A program made the translations under genes and the position numbers. This document shows positions 48,030 to 58,418 of a stretch of DNA of 64,000 bases, one piece after another. How positions within the stretch are numbered: position 1 is the first letter of the stretch; each line of letters starts with the position of its first letter. Source of the DNA: Toxonevra muliebris (Eukaryota > Arthropoda > Insecta > Diptera > Pallopteridae); the NCBI GenBank assembly GCA_963691655.1, contig OY829326.1, positions 75,261,235-75,325,234 of the forward strand, given 5' to 3'. A model generated the notes under the pieces. The model did no database searches and was not told where the DNA came from. It was given only the letters and a program-made list of their open reading frames with translations.

Positions 48030-48800
48030 TTATGTAGATGTGCTATCCTTTTCGTAATTATCTTCTTGTACAATATTTATTTCTTCATCCGATTGAGAAT
48101 GGTTTGATATCGACGGAGATGGTGATGCTGCCGATGATGCAGGACTTCTTTGATTATTCGGCGTAATAATTGTATTCGGTTGTTTGGATGTAGCGGCGGC
48201 AACATATTGCCTGGCAAAGTTTAGCGCAAATGAAGCTGCCGACGCTGATGGATTCACCATTGATCGGAATGCACTATGTTCACCGCCCATTAATAATGGA
48301 ACTGATGCTGTGTGCGATGCTGTTGTCATTGCCGTTTCGAGATTTGTAGGTTGGATGCTGTTCAGCTGTTGATGATTTGATTGAACTCTGTGTAGGTGTG
48401 GAGGAGATGTTATGATGTCCAATGGTTTGTAAACCGGCCACTGTGCTGGAATTTGTTGCCTGTCTGTAAGGATGATAGTGTTTGCCAGTGTTTGCGATTT
48501 GTGACTCGAATCGAGTGATGCTATTTGCTGATGATTTACTTCCAATTGATGTTGTGTGCTTAGCACTGATGTGAAATAAGTTGTGGTTGCGGGGGAATTG
48601 AGGTTTCTGTCCGTGCATTGGGAAATATTTCGCTCGCACTTTTCCATTCCTGACGTAGTCATTATCATGGAAAGCTGTTGTGCTGTTGGGGAATGTTGTT
48701 TCTGTACTGCTGGCAGCTGCGGTGATGATGAGCCCCTTTGCTTCAGCAGGTTTACACGTTGGTGGCGCCGCCATTTGGCTCGTCTGTTGGAAAACCAAAC
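48030..48800 (-). CDS. eyg: Pax eyegone-class gene, last coding exon (homeodomain helix 3 and C-terminal tail)
   Basis: An acceptor (TTAG|GTTTGG, exon from 48800) opens with VWFSNRRAKWRRHQRVN, completing homeodomain helix 3. Ser at homeodomain position 50 (WFSN) is the paired-class signature, and RRAKWRR is the DNA-contact and nuclear-localisation stretch. About 235 residues rich in Ser, Thr, Gln, Asn and Ala follow (runs such as AASAASP-type, HQQ, QSDEE), ending EDNYEKDSTST and TAA at 48030. The tail is likely disordered and regulatory. The exon joins in phase 0 to the homeodomain exon at 49527-49711. In Drosophila eyg and toe are neighbouring paralogues acting in eye and wing growth; which one this is cannot be settled by eye. 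Confidence 0.92.
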   Translation of the reverse strand, partial: VWFSNRRAKWRRHQRVNLLKQRGSSSPQLPAVQKQHSPTAQQLSMIMTTSGMEKCERNISQCTDRNLNSPATTTYFTSVLSTQHQLEVNHQQIASLDSSHKSQTLANTIILTDRQQIPAQWPVYKPLDIITSPPHLHRVQSNHQQLNSIQPTNLETAMTTASHTASVPLLMGGEHSAFRSMVNPSASAASFALNFARQYVAAATSKQPNTIITPNNQRSPASSAASPSPSISNHSQSDEEINIVQEDNYEKDSTST

Positions 48801-49390
48801 CTAATTGATCAATATGAAGAGATAATTTGTTAGTTTGTAAAAGTGTCTGTTCAGCATATTAAGCTACATAACGACAAAAGATATCGACAGGATGCCATTA
48901 CAGCTATGCAGTATGGAATGGAATGGAAAGAGACAAGCTGAAATGTTATGTATTCTTTTTTCATCTAATTTAAATTACTTTTCAAACTGGATGATGCTGC
49001 TGAACATTCATTGAAATATAGACGATCCGAGATGATACCGAATAATTCCAAACGTTTATTAAAGTAATTTTGAGAAGGGTGTTATTGTGCCGAAATTTAG
49101 TTGTTCCTTCTTTTTTCGGTTTCGAGTTAGCTTATTATTTGAAATATATATTCTAATGTATTTTGATTACTCTATTTTTGCATAAGTTCCACCTTTGATT
49201 TATTAATAATATATATTATTATTAGATTGGTAGTTTTTTTTAGTGTGATTTATAATTTTTGTTTCTAATTTATATTCATAATATACACACAATGCCTTTG
49301 ACAATGAAAATTGTGGCGATTGTTTGAGAGCGATTGGCATCGCGATTTGCCGGATCGCAGTTGCGTTGCCTCTAGTGGGAGAACAGTCTA

Positions 49391-49499
49391 AGGGCCGTTC
49401 TCTCAATGTTCGGTTAAGCACTAATCCGAACTTTAACCGACGATTAGTAATAGTAATTAGTTTTGATTAGTGCTTACCGGTACATTGAGAAAACGGCTC
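49391..49499. mobile_element. Hairpin MITE in the eyg-class homeobox intron
   Basis: Left AGGGCCGTTCTCTCAATGT and right ACATTGAGAAAACGGCTC are inverted with few mismatches. Symmetry continues into TTAAGCACTAATC and GATTAGTGCTTACC. TA lies on both sides (49389-49390, 49500-49501), as in Tc1/mariner-type MITEs. It sits in the intron 48801-49526 and ends 28 bp from the homeobox exon's splice donor. A partial relative is at 47430-47503. Confidence 0.82.
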
Positions 49500-49526
49500 T
49501 AAGTGTTGGATTTAAAATATATTTAC

Positions 49527-49711
49527 CTGTACTCGAGCTTCACTAAGTGTTGTTCGTGAGGCAAGCTTTTCCCGTGTGCTCACACATGGATAGTGAGATT
49601 TCTCGAATTCTTTTTCAAGTTCTTCCAGCTGATCGGGACTGAAAGTAGTACGATTTCGTCGAAATTTTGGTGTATCGCTATCTTGAGAATCAGAATCTTC
49701 ACCTTCAATGT
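49527..49711 (-). CDS. eyg: Pax eyegone-class gene, homeodomain exon
   Basis: The exon is bounded by acceptor TTTCAG|AC (49711) and donor CAG|GTAAAT (49527); it starts in phase 1 and ends in phase 0. It begins [17 protein letters not shown], an acidic linker with possible CK2 sites. It then encodes homeodomain residues from [20 protein letters not shown] (arm and helix 1) through [20 protein letters not shown] to ARVQ, where helix 3 is interrupted by the intron. The split inside VQ|VW is the classic homeobox intron position of paired-class genes. The text HYPCVSTRE and LSEARVQ separates it from eyeless/Pax6 (HYPDVFARE, LPEARIQ) and identifies eyegone/twin of eyegone. The nuclear protein binds DNA through this domain together with the RED subdomain. 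Confidence 0.95.
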
Positions 49712-49884
49712 CTGAAATCAAAATGTGGAAAAACGGATTTTTTTTGCTTATTATTTTTCAGCTAAGATATTAATCTGAAGGTGCAAATTTTTTACCAATT
49801 TATCTATTTTTGTCTGTTTACCAAACTCATTTTATTGAAGTTCACTGTGCCTACATTAGACATTAATATTTCGAAATTACTTAC

Positions 49885-50217
49885 CAATCATTCTATTAGC
49901 TTCAGGAGAGCCCAAAGTATCGTGGCTACCTGATTCTGGTGATAGTGCTGGCAATGAAATACTTGAACTGATGGATGGAGCATTTGTAGAGAAACTATGT
50001 AGCACATTGTTTGCTCCCTGTTGTTGCGTATTTGGTGCCCACAGATGTTGGGCCATTGCCGATGGCCATGTTGGAAAGCTATTGTAGGGATGAGTAGGAT
50101 GCATATAACCATAACTGGCAACGCGGGCGAATTCTGCTGCGGCTCTTTCAGCTGCTCGATTACGTAGAATGCGGTTAATTGATGACACTGATGGAGCGGT
50201 TGCATTTGTACATACCC
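49885..50217 (-). CDS. eyg: Pax eyegone-class gene, exon with end of RED subdomain and linker
   Basis: The acceptor is TTATAG|GGGTAT (50217) and the donor is TTG|GTAAGT (49885); 333 nt, phase 1 to phase 1, 111 codons. It starts (G)VCTNATAPSVSSINRILRN, the last helix of the paired-domain C-terminal (RED) half. It continues with RAAERAAAEFARVASYGY and a His/Pro/Trp-containing linker (HPYNSFPTWPSAMAQHLW), then a Ser-rich stretch ending SPEANRMI before the homeodomain exon. The RED subdomain is the main DNA-reading part in eyegone proteins, because their N-terminal PAI half is reduced. Open frame upstream of the acceptor is intron read-through. No inactivating change seen. Confidence 0.93.
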
Positions 50218-52430
50218 CTATAAAAAATTGAGAGAGGTCAAATTTAATATTTTTTTCATTTATTATACGACCTCTTATGTTTTCTACTACTTTTATGAAA
50301 TTGAATGTAAAACGTTTGTTTATGTGTCTTTTCCAGAATCTTAATCCGATCTTAACCAAATCGCATACGAAAGAAATGAAGAGTTTTCGGCATGTGGCAT
50401 TTCCCATGCAACATTTATACTTCTTTAGGAATATCTTTGAATCCATTTACCGTACAATACTCAGATACGGTACAAGTGAGTTTATTGCCATGCCACAGGA
50501 ATGACACGTGGGTCAGATCGAAAAAGGCGGTGTGGTACTTCCCATAAAGCATGAACTAAGGTTTGGTGTGTAAGTATAAAATAAGGGTGGGCTTGATTCA
50601 GCTTTATCGAAAACACGAGCATCCGACATACTTGAAAGAATTTATGAATTTGAACCCAACATTCATGAAACTCATCATAACGAAAGACGAAGCGTGAAAA
50701 GCATTGAAAAACATTATTTTTTAAGTGTTGATAAAATCTTTATCGGAGTGTTTTCGCAACTCCAAGCGATAGAGAATATTTTTGAAGGTTAGTACTGCAT
50801 AAATTTTATAATATTTGTACATAATTCTGGTGTACATAAATACGAAAAATTGATATACATGAGTATTTCGAAAATTTCAAAAATAGGGCTACTGGATATA
50901 AAAATTTCAAAATTTCAATTAATATGTAAATAAATGTTAACAGTTTTATGACCAAAAAGTTCAGTCTCTCCAAGATCCAAGGTAGGTAGGCGCACCTTCC
51001 CCCCGAAATGTAAGCTATTTTGATACAGCCATTTTTTCCAACATCTGATTTCAGAACAGTGTTGTCAGATAATCACCGAGTGAGTTTCGTTCTCCCAGAA
51101 ATATAAAAATATAACATATTGCAGTTTTTATTAAAAGATAATATTAAAAAAAATATATACATATATTGCAAGTCTTAGTCGAATGTTTTCTTGAGAACTA
51201 AATTTTTTCAAATATTCGAAAACTACGTGGAGTAGAAAATATCGTCGTCGTTCAAGCAGAAATCACTAAGTCCAAATTAATTTTTTTAATTGGATCCGTA
51301 TTAATTAGCTTCCAGAATTCGAATGACATAATAAATTCGATTTTTGATGATGAAGTTAAAACGTACATTAATGTGTGTATTAATCTGTTAAGTTTTTAAT
51401 TTTTGCCAGTGTTCGTAGAGCACCATGCACTGCATAAACTAACTTCATCTCAGAAATTATAAAAATGAACTTAGTGATTTCAGCCAAAACGACGATGATA
51501 TATAGTTCTCCATATTTCCCAAAAGTACGCACATACACGGATGTAGGAGTAAGTGTACTTTCAGGTGTGATGAAAACTTGAACCGGTTTTAGCCACCTTC
51601 GGAACGCTTTTTCAAAAAACATCATTTGTACCAAAAATAATTTTTTTTCTTCAAATTTCGCAATTTTAGTTAAGTAGGGGAGTGTACCCGGGTATGAGAC
51701 AGTCGATTGTTTGCATCATGTTATATCAATATTGCCGATTTGACTACTGTCAACCGTAACTTTTGACATGAGCCAGTTTTTGTAGTAACAACGGAGTGTA
51801 TAGACTTATTCCTTGTATCAGCTGCAAACATCGTGTGTAAAAGTCGATCACGAAAACTTTTTTTGATTCTTTTCAAAGTGATATATTTTCGAGAGAATTA
51901 AGAGTGAAGAAAAAGATGAGTGTAATGCATTAGCATTAAGTATTTTACGTATATTTTGCGATCTAATATTGGATTATGCCAATATATGGTTGGAAACAAT
52001 TTTTTGTTTGTTATTCTAAAAATGGCATTATTTTCCGGATATGACACACAGCCTATCACCAGGTATGAGACACACAAAAATCTCGACAGACTCGAGATAA
52101 TGAGATATTTCTTTAAATTTTAGGGATATTCTTCATACGGCTTCTATGAAAATTAATAACAACTAAGTATCGAGTTATGAAATTTTTTTTTCATTTATTG
52201 AATTTTTAGAAATATTTATTATTTAGAACGATTTCAAAAAAATTTGTATGCAGAACCCTAATTGTGCCAAAAGTAGCCAACCAAAAAATTTTCACTTACA
52301 AAAGTCAATTTTTAGAGGTTTTTTCTAGATGGTCCAGCTCACGAACGGTAATCGCTAGAGCTGAAATATTTTAGGAATCATCATAAAATAGACCGAGCGA
52401 TATGAATATAAGTAATACTTATTAAGTATA

Positions 52431-53755
52431 CAGGGTGACAATTGTAAAGTGACGCAAGTTTAATACTCTGCAGTAAGCTTTGCCATTTACCGTTACTTTA
52501 ATTTAAAAAGCAAATTCATTCATCATTGGCTTTGCTTTTAATTTCATTTGAATTTTTGTTATTACATTTTGAAATTTCCATAAAAATGGACAAGGAAAAT
52601 ATTCGTCGTGAAATTATGAAATATCATTTGGCAAATTATAGTAGCCGTCAAATTGCAAAGGCTTTAAATTTGTCAAGTCGTACGGTAGACCGAGCTATTA
52701 TTCGATATAATGAAACTGGCTGTTTTGGAGATAGAGACCGGGGAAAATTTTCAACAGTTGCCACTACTGGTTTAACAGAAAAAATTCGTAAACGAATCAA
52801 GCGAAATCCAAGGCGCTCAATGAGAAAAATCGCTAAGGAAGTGGGAGTAAACCGTGAAACAGTGCGAATCATTGCAAAATCAAAGCTTAATCTTAAGCCG
52901 TACAAGCTCCGAAAAGCTCAAGATCTGACACAAAAAAAGAAAGATTTGCGACTGCAAAGATGCAAGGCGTTGCTACGCTCCTCCGTGTTAAAAAATGTTG
53001 GAAATATCTTGTTTACAGATGAAAAAATTTTCACGGTTGAACAACATTTCAATGCGCAAAATGACCGAATGTGGCTAACATCATCATCGCAACAAAATAG
53101 GACTGTTGGCCGAGTTCAAAAGCCAGCTTCCGTTATGGTATGGGCTGGAGTTTCCGCTAATGCCAGAACCCCGCTAATATTCGTTGAAGAGGGTGTTAAA
53201 ATTAACCAGGTTGTTTATCGGAGCATTTCAAATGAACATGTTCTTCCCTGGGCCCAAGATACATTTGGAAATGAAAACATTTGGAAATGAAAAAAAAATG
53301 AAACCTTCCCACATGGCAAAATTAACGCAAACATGGATAAAAGACAATTTTTCTGGATTCATAACATCTCAAGAATGGCCACCATACTCTCCAGACTTGA
53401 ATCCAATGGACTACTCTATTTGGAGTATTTTAGAGAGTAAGGCTTGTGCATCTCAACACCACAGTCTGGAGTCGCTGACAAATTCATTAGAGAAAGCCTG
53501 GACTGGAATTGATCAGGAAGTCCTGCGGCGAACAGTCCTACGATTTCCGGATCGATTGAAGGCATGTGTGCAGGCTAAAGGAGGTTATATTGAATGAGGG
53601 GGGGGGGGGTTCAAATGAATGCTTATATATTCAGCAATGTTAACACTTAATTTTACTTAATGGAAGTACGTCCTTTTGAAAATAACTATAATTATAATTT
53701 TTACATTTATTGTTTTGTGGTGTATGGAAAAAAGTTTTTTTAATATCCAGATGAA
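52431..53755 (+). mobile_element. maT-type (Tc1/mariner superfamily) element, right end lost
   Basis: After TA (52429-52430) the left terminus is CAGGGTGACAATTGTAAAGT followed by GACGCAAG. The transposase remnant occupies 52586-53597. A run of eleven or twelve G follows the stop. No inverted partner of the left end is found before the flanking repeat resumes at about 53750, so the 3' terminus is deleted or diverged. Confidence 0.8.
52586..53597 (+). pseudogene. maT-like DD37D transposase with lesion at the second Asp
   Basis: The frame from MDKENIRREIMKYHLANYSS encodes two helix-turn-helix motifs (SRQIAKALNLSSRTVDRAI; RSMRKIAKEVGVNRETVRII). ILFTDEKIF follows with the first Asp, then SVMVWAGVS and VLPWAQDTFGNENIW. 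There a stop and frame change interrupt the protein at 53288-53320. The expected second-Asp block is replaced by an A-rich string before HMAKLTQTWIKDNF. The final frame gives WPPYSPDLNPMDYSIWSI with Asp, not Glu, as third residue, spaced as in DD37D (maT) enzymes, and ends LKACVQAKGGYIE. Otherwise it is strikingly complete, about 335 residues, so the insertion is comparatively recent. Non-functional without the second Asp. Confidence 0.9.
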
Positions 53756-54312
53756 AGCTGAAAAATCCCGATATTTTATTTCAATGTCCAGAAGAAGCCC
53801 GATTTGCATCTGGCAACCATAACTACAATATTCACTTAAATACTTTTAAATACAACACTGAAATATATTCATTATTTTATTATTCTTGAAGTTTATGGTC
53901 CCTGCTAACAACAAAATAGTCAAAAGAGTCCTGGGTCGATAAAGGGTTGGGAACCATTGATTTAGAGAATCTATTTGAAATTCAGCTTCAATATAATAAG
54001 ATGTGAAGAAAAGAGGAGGGGTTGTCTAGGGGGATTGTACCCCTAGAACGAATACAAGTCTCTCCTAAATATAAATTTTGATATAGATATTTGCCTGTGA
54101 CACTGTTAAAATATATATAAAAATATTAACGGTACAGACTGTTAATTAATGGTAATAAGATCATTGCGGCTATGCACAGTTGCTAAGCAAATACATTTGA
54201 GGTATAAAAATTAACGAATTATTCGATAGTTAAAAAATTTGATTCATTCGATAGTTTGGAAAAAATCACTCGAGTGAATAAATGAATACGACTGGACCAA
54301 TCGTTCGATCAT

Positions 54313-54992
54313 TTAAGGTGTTATATACACTTGTGCTCGAGAAACACAATTTTTTTTTTTTTAAAAACTGAACTGAATAAGGTCTTTCATGAATTTTTTC
54401 AAAAAAAAATATTTTTAACTGGAGTCACTACAGCCATTGTGCCAAAACACAATTTTCCCGACATCTCTCGCGGTGAGCATGATAAAGAGGGCACTGCTTA
54501 TCTGACATACAAAAACCAAAAAAAAAAACTAGTTTGTACCTTCACGCTCTGAAAGATCGAAGGATTTTGCAGAATTAACTTTTTTACAAAAATGGTGATC
54601 GTTTTTCTAAAAAGTTTGATTTTTGAACGTCTGAGCTTCCGGTTTTTGCAGCAAGAAAAAAAGTTTTGCTTGAAATTAAAAATCCTTCGTTCACTCAGAG
54701 GCTATTATTGTTGTAATACAGTCTGCCAAAATTCAGACTAATCGGGTTAACGGTTCTTGAGAAACTGTGCTCACCGCAACCGCACTTTTTGAAAAACAAC
54801 ATTTCGAGATAATAGCGTTTAAACTTTTGGCACCATGTACAGGCAGTCGGAGGTAGCGCGCTGTTGACAGTTGTAACTTTGGCTCTAGTGCTCAGACCTC
54901 TATGAAATTTGGAGAATATTTTCTCAAGAGGATGTACTTTGAGAAAACGCAAAAAATTTTTTCGGCCAACATAAGTGTATATAACCCCTTAA
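54313..54992. mobile_element. TTAA-bounded element with long ends, nested
   Basis: TTAAGGTGTTATATACACTT at 54313 pairs with the inverse at 54973-54992 (AAGTGTATATAACCCCTTAA), one mismatch in 20, and TTAA lies at both ends. No transposase. It is inserted in a repeat with ACTATCGATAGT-like motifs that flank it on both sides (54215-54300 and 55010-55135). Confidence 0.83.
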
Positions 54993-56399
54993 ATTATTCG
55001 TTTAGACAGCCTTTCAATAGTTGAAATATCTCGATAGTTTTATCATTACTAACTAGATCGAATAAATGAATGAATAAAAAAAATCATTCTGTTACTAACT
55101 ATCGATAGTTGAAATCACTCGATAGTTCCCATCACTAGTACAACCGGAAGGGCAGATTGCGCCAAAACTCTATATGACAATAGAGGCAGTACGGCAAAAT
55201 AAAATTGCTCTTGCCTTTTACGCAGGATTTTTAGATTACCAATTCCCGGTATTTATTTGACAGAATGTAATTCTATACGAAATATATTTAACTTTTCCAA
55301 CATTTGCGGAAATGCATATAACAATTTCTGTTTGGTTTTTTCTTAAGTATATCTGATAACGCGTCAAAAAATAATTGCAGATTTGTCGATTATTTCTGTT
55401 CTTATTGTTTTTTCTTCTTTGTAATGCAGACGACGGATTACTTCTAATGTGACAATGATGACACAAATGAGATTATGTATGTAGTATGTACGTATTCCTA
55501 CTGCTAAATGAATGTTGTAGCAGCATAATGAGAACCGGGAGTTCATGCAAGTTAATGTGAGCGATTGCTATCAGAAAGATTCATCGAATAGTCTGACTAA
55601 ATGTCGTCGATTTGTATGAATGAGCTGAGCTCAACCGTAATCGCAATCAGAATAAATAGCGCCGCACCGCTGTTTGACTCTGTGGAGCATGAATGAAATT
55701 CGCTATATTTGCTGCGACAATTCTGCTACGCAAAAATTGGTTGTACTGTTGTCAACAAGTGTCTCCGGGCGATGCAGCCTACATCTAGCATTGACAGATG
55801 CGACTGACGGCGAATGGCTTTTCTCTTCAAAAAAAAGGAATGAGCAAGCAAGCGAGCGAGCGAGCGCATCGTACACGCTGTAGTAAATTGCATTTACATA
55901 TCAATCTCTTGTCCACTTACCATCCATACTAGAGACGAGATTTTTAGGTGCTCGCAACCACGAAACTTGATCAACTCGTGTTCTTGTGTTATTTTGTAGG
56001 TACCTATATTGTTCAGTGGCGTAGTGGCGTCCGGATGCTAATAAATTAGCCAATTGATAAATCTTTGATGCAACCAACAATACACACTAACATACATATA
56101 TTGCATTATGTCCTAAGCATTTAATGTGAACTCAACGAAAGGAATATATCGATGATCGGATGGGCTGTGCAAAGCTAAGTCCATAAACACATCAAACAAT
56201 GCCCACCGTAACTCTGAGGGGAACGAGAATAAACTGTACATACATACATACAAACATGCATTGACTGTGACAGTTGCGTTAAGTTTTTATGTATGTAAGT
56301 ATCGTAATGTCTTTTGTTTTCCTTTACGTATTGCAGCATTTAGCTTTTGGGGGGTTGACGAGATCATTTAATTAGGAATTAAAATATTAAGGAACTCAC

Positions 56400-56540
56400 C
56401 TTCTGATATGAGTCGCTCGCGTATTTCCCACGCGAATATTGTAGGATTCTCACGTTTGTACTGTTCAATTTTCGATACAACGGCGGGTGTTGCTACTTTT
56501 GGCTTTGATCCTCCGATTAAACCAGGTGGTCGCAGTGTTC
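56400..56540 (-). CDS. eyg: Pax eyegone-class gene, RED-subdomain exon
   Basis: The acceptor is TTTCAG|GAACAC (56540) and the donor is GAAG|GTGAGT (56400); 141 nt, in frame with the exon at 50217. It encodes (G)[18 protein letters not shown] then [18 protein letters not shown] and [10 protein letters not shown]. This is the linker and first two helices of the paired-domain RED half, nearly identical in style to other Pax proteins ([13 protein letters not shown]). Upstream coding exons are needed to supply the start codon but I could not identify them between 56541 and 64000; they may be small or outside the window. The ATG a few codons upstream of the acceptor lies in intron sequence and is not a start. 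Confidence 0.92.
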
Positions 56541-57118
56541 CTGAAAGATACATTCAATTTTTTCATAAATTTAGGGAAGAAATAAAACATTTATTATAAA
56601 CACATTGACCAGACATTGTTAAAGGTAAATTTTATAATCTGATAATATATTATCAAAAAAAAAAAGTTGTAGCTTTAGTTGTTTCATTCAGAAGCAATAT
56701 TCTTTATTTCTGATTGCGTTCGATTCGGTAGTTTTCAGTTTAAACAAAACTAACACATGAAGCCAACAACTTAGTTACTTAGGTACTTGGGATTTATTCA
56801 CTATTTTGGTCTGTAGTTATTTACTGTATTGGGCATGAATCTGTTTTTGGGACAATTTTTATCCAGGTCATAATGAACTTAAACACCTAAAATGATCAAT
56901 CACCCAAAACTAGATTTTTGGGCGAATGATTGGGAATTTTAACAAATTTGGTCGAGTGCCATAAGAAGAAAAATTCCTCAAAAGCTGAAACTTTACTTTG
57001 CTTTAATTGAAAATCCCGCTCAAATATTGAAAATAAAACTGTCTACCGTCCGAACTAAGGAAAATACAAAATTTGAAAATTTTTTTATAATAAATAATGT
57101 AACAAAACTTGGCACCAC

Positions 57119-57414
57119 GAAATAACTCCTAAATGAAACAACTCCTAATTGAAAAAATAAAATAACTTCCAAAAATCTTTATATAAAAAAGTTAAGGTTA
57201 TTTCTTTTTTTATTGGGAGTTACATTGAAATAACTGAGGTATCATAATGAGCCTAATTATGTGCTAAAGTGTGCTTTCAAGTGGAAGGCTGCCACTCCTA
57301 ACCTACAGTGAAAAAAAAACTAATCTAATCGGCATTCATTTTACTGTTATGAGTTATTTTAGTTTTTTTAGAAGTTATTCCATATTTAAGTCCTAGTACT
57401 TAGAAGTTATTTCG
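57119..57414. mobile_element. MITE-like element, 296 bp
   Basis: CGAAATAACTCCTAA at 57119-57133 and TTAGAAGTTATTTCG at 57400-57414 pair at 14 of 15 positions. Subterminal AACTCCTAAT and AACTTCC motifs repeat inside. No target duplication assigned. Confidence 0.6.
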
Positions 57415-58390
57415 GTTCCGGTTTTCATATTTTACTATTAGTTAGGTTTTTTTTTAAGAATTGAGAGTACTGAGTAAGTAAATGTGTTTCAGAGTGCGTG
57501 TCTTAGATAAGTTCATCTTGTTTTTCACATGAAATTAGACATTTATTTACAATATATTTTAGTTAACCATTCTTTCTCCAAATTTTCTTATGTCTTCATT
57601 GCAAAATATAATAATTTTTTTGTAAATATTTGCTTTAGGAACTTTTCTATCAAATGAAAAAGCGAGAAAATGTATAACTAAAATCGATCTATTTTCATTT
57701 TAGAAGCAATAAAAAGTGATGGAATGAGGTGGTAGAAATTAAATTGCTTGCGACTTAGGTGCACTATTCATAGCTATAATATCACATAAAAAGAGTTAGT
57801 CACAGGAAAGTGTACTGAAAGTTTTGCTTATGTACTAACGTATTTGCGAACCTTAAAGTGTACTTAGGATGATCGTAGGAGTAATCATCGTGCGCTCCAA
57901 AGCGAGCAATGGATTAGTCTCCAAAAGGAGTAATAAAGGAGGACACGATTACGAGCATGAGCTCACTTGTAACTCATAGAAAAACAAACTTCAAAATAGT
58001 TGTTGCTGAAATTCATGACGCCATTGACTAGTTGTCTAAAGCGCCAGTAAGCACGTAACCACTTGTAAGCCAAGGTTTAAAACCCACAAAAATTTTTTTT
58101 ATTCTTTTTTTTAATTTGTAGCTTAAATTCAAATACTACAAATTTGCATCTTTGTATTTACTATTATCGTTGCATCGTTTTACTATTTTTTAATTTTTTT
58201 TTAATTTTTTTTGGCTGCACATGGAAACCTAATGTAATTACAACAACAAACGATTCCATTATTTACTTACGTAGTGTTAGTGGCTTGTTTCTAATGCATA
58301 AAATACAGTTTTTGCATTATTCTGGGAAATGTGTACCTCGTAGGTCATTCAAATGTTTCTCAACGGTTTTTGTTTTATCGTTTATTTATC

Positions 58391-58418
58391 GAAAAAGGGG
58401 GTTTAAACCCCCATTTTC
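58391..58418. repeat. GGGGGTTTAAACCCCC palindrome
   Basis: A perfect 16-bp core (58397-58412) extends to 28 bp with a single mismatched pair (GAAAAA ... ATTTTC). It is isolated and conspicuous for its G/C runs in AT-rich DNA. Confidence 0.85.

Larger units (their letters stand above)
52326..53830. repeat. Old dispersed repeat split by the maT insertion
   Basis: GATGGTCCAGCTCACGAACG at 52330 and, beyond the maT element, TTTCAATGTCCAGAAGAAGC then CCGATTTGCATCTGGCAACC at 53780-53820 correspond to contiguous sequence at 60571-60752 (GATGGTCCAGCTCACGAACG ... CAATGTTCAGATGAAGCCCC). The intact copy supplies the pre-insertion arrangement. Confidence 0.65.
50218..56399. other. 6.2-kb intron of the eyg-class gene, with transposon inserts
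   Basis: It lies between the two RED exons. It holds an old GGTGTGGTACTTCCCAT-type repeat (50510-50600), the maT element at 52431-53755, the TTAA element at 54313-54992 nested in another repeat, and a less AT-rich stretch at 55550-55980 with an (AGCG)n run at 55846-55866. The last part is a candidate enhancer by composition only. The remainder is AT-rich. Confidence 0.6.

Noticed and set aside
48280..48798. 172-codon frame overlapping the last eyg-class exon
   Set aside because: Shadow of the real frame; only the other frame carries VWFSNRRAKWRR.
49888..50205. 105-codon frame overlapping the RED/linker exon
   Set aside because: Out-of-frame shadow of the Pax exon.
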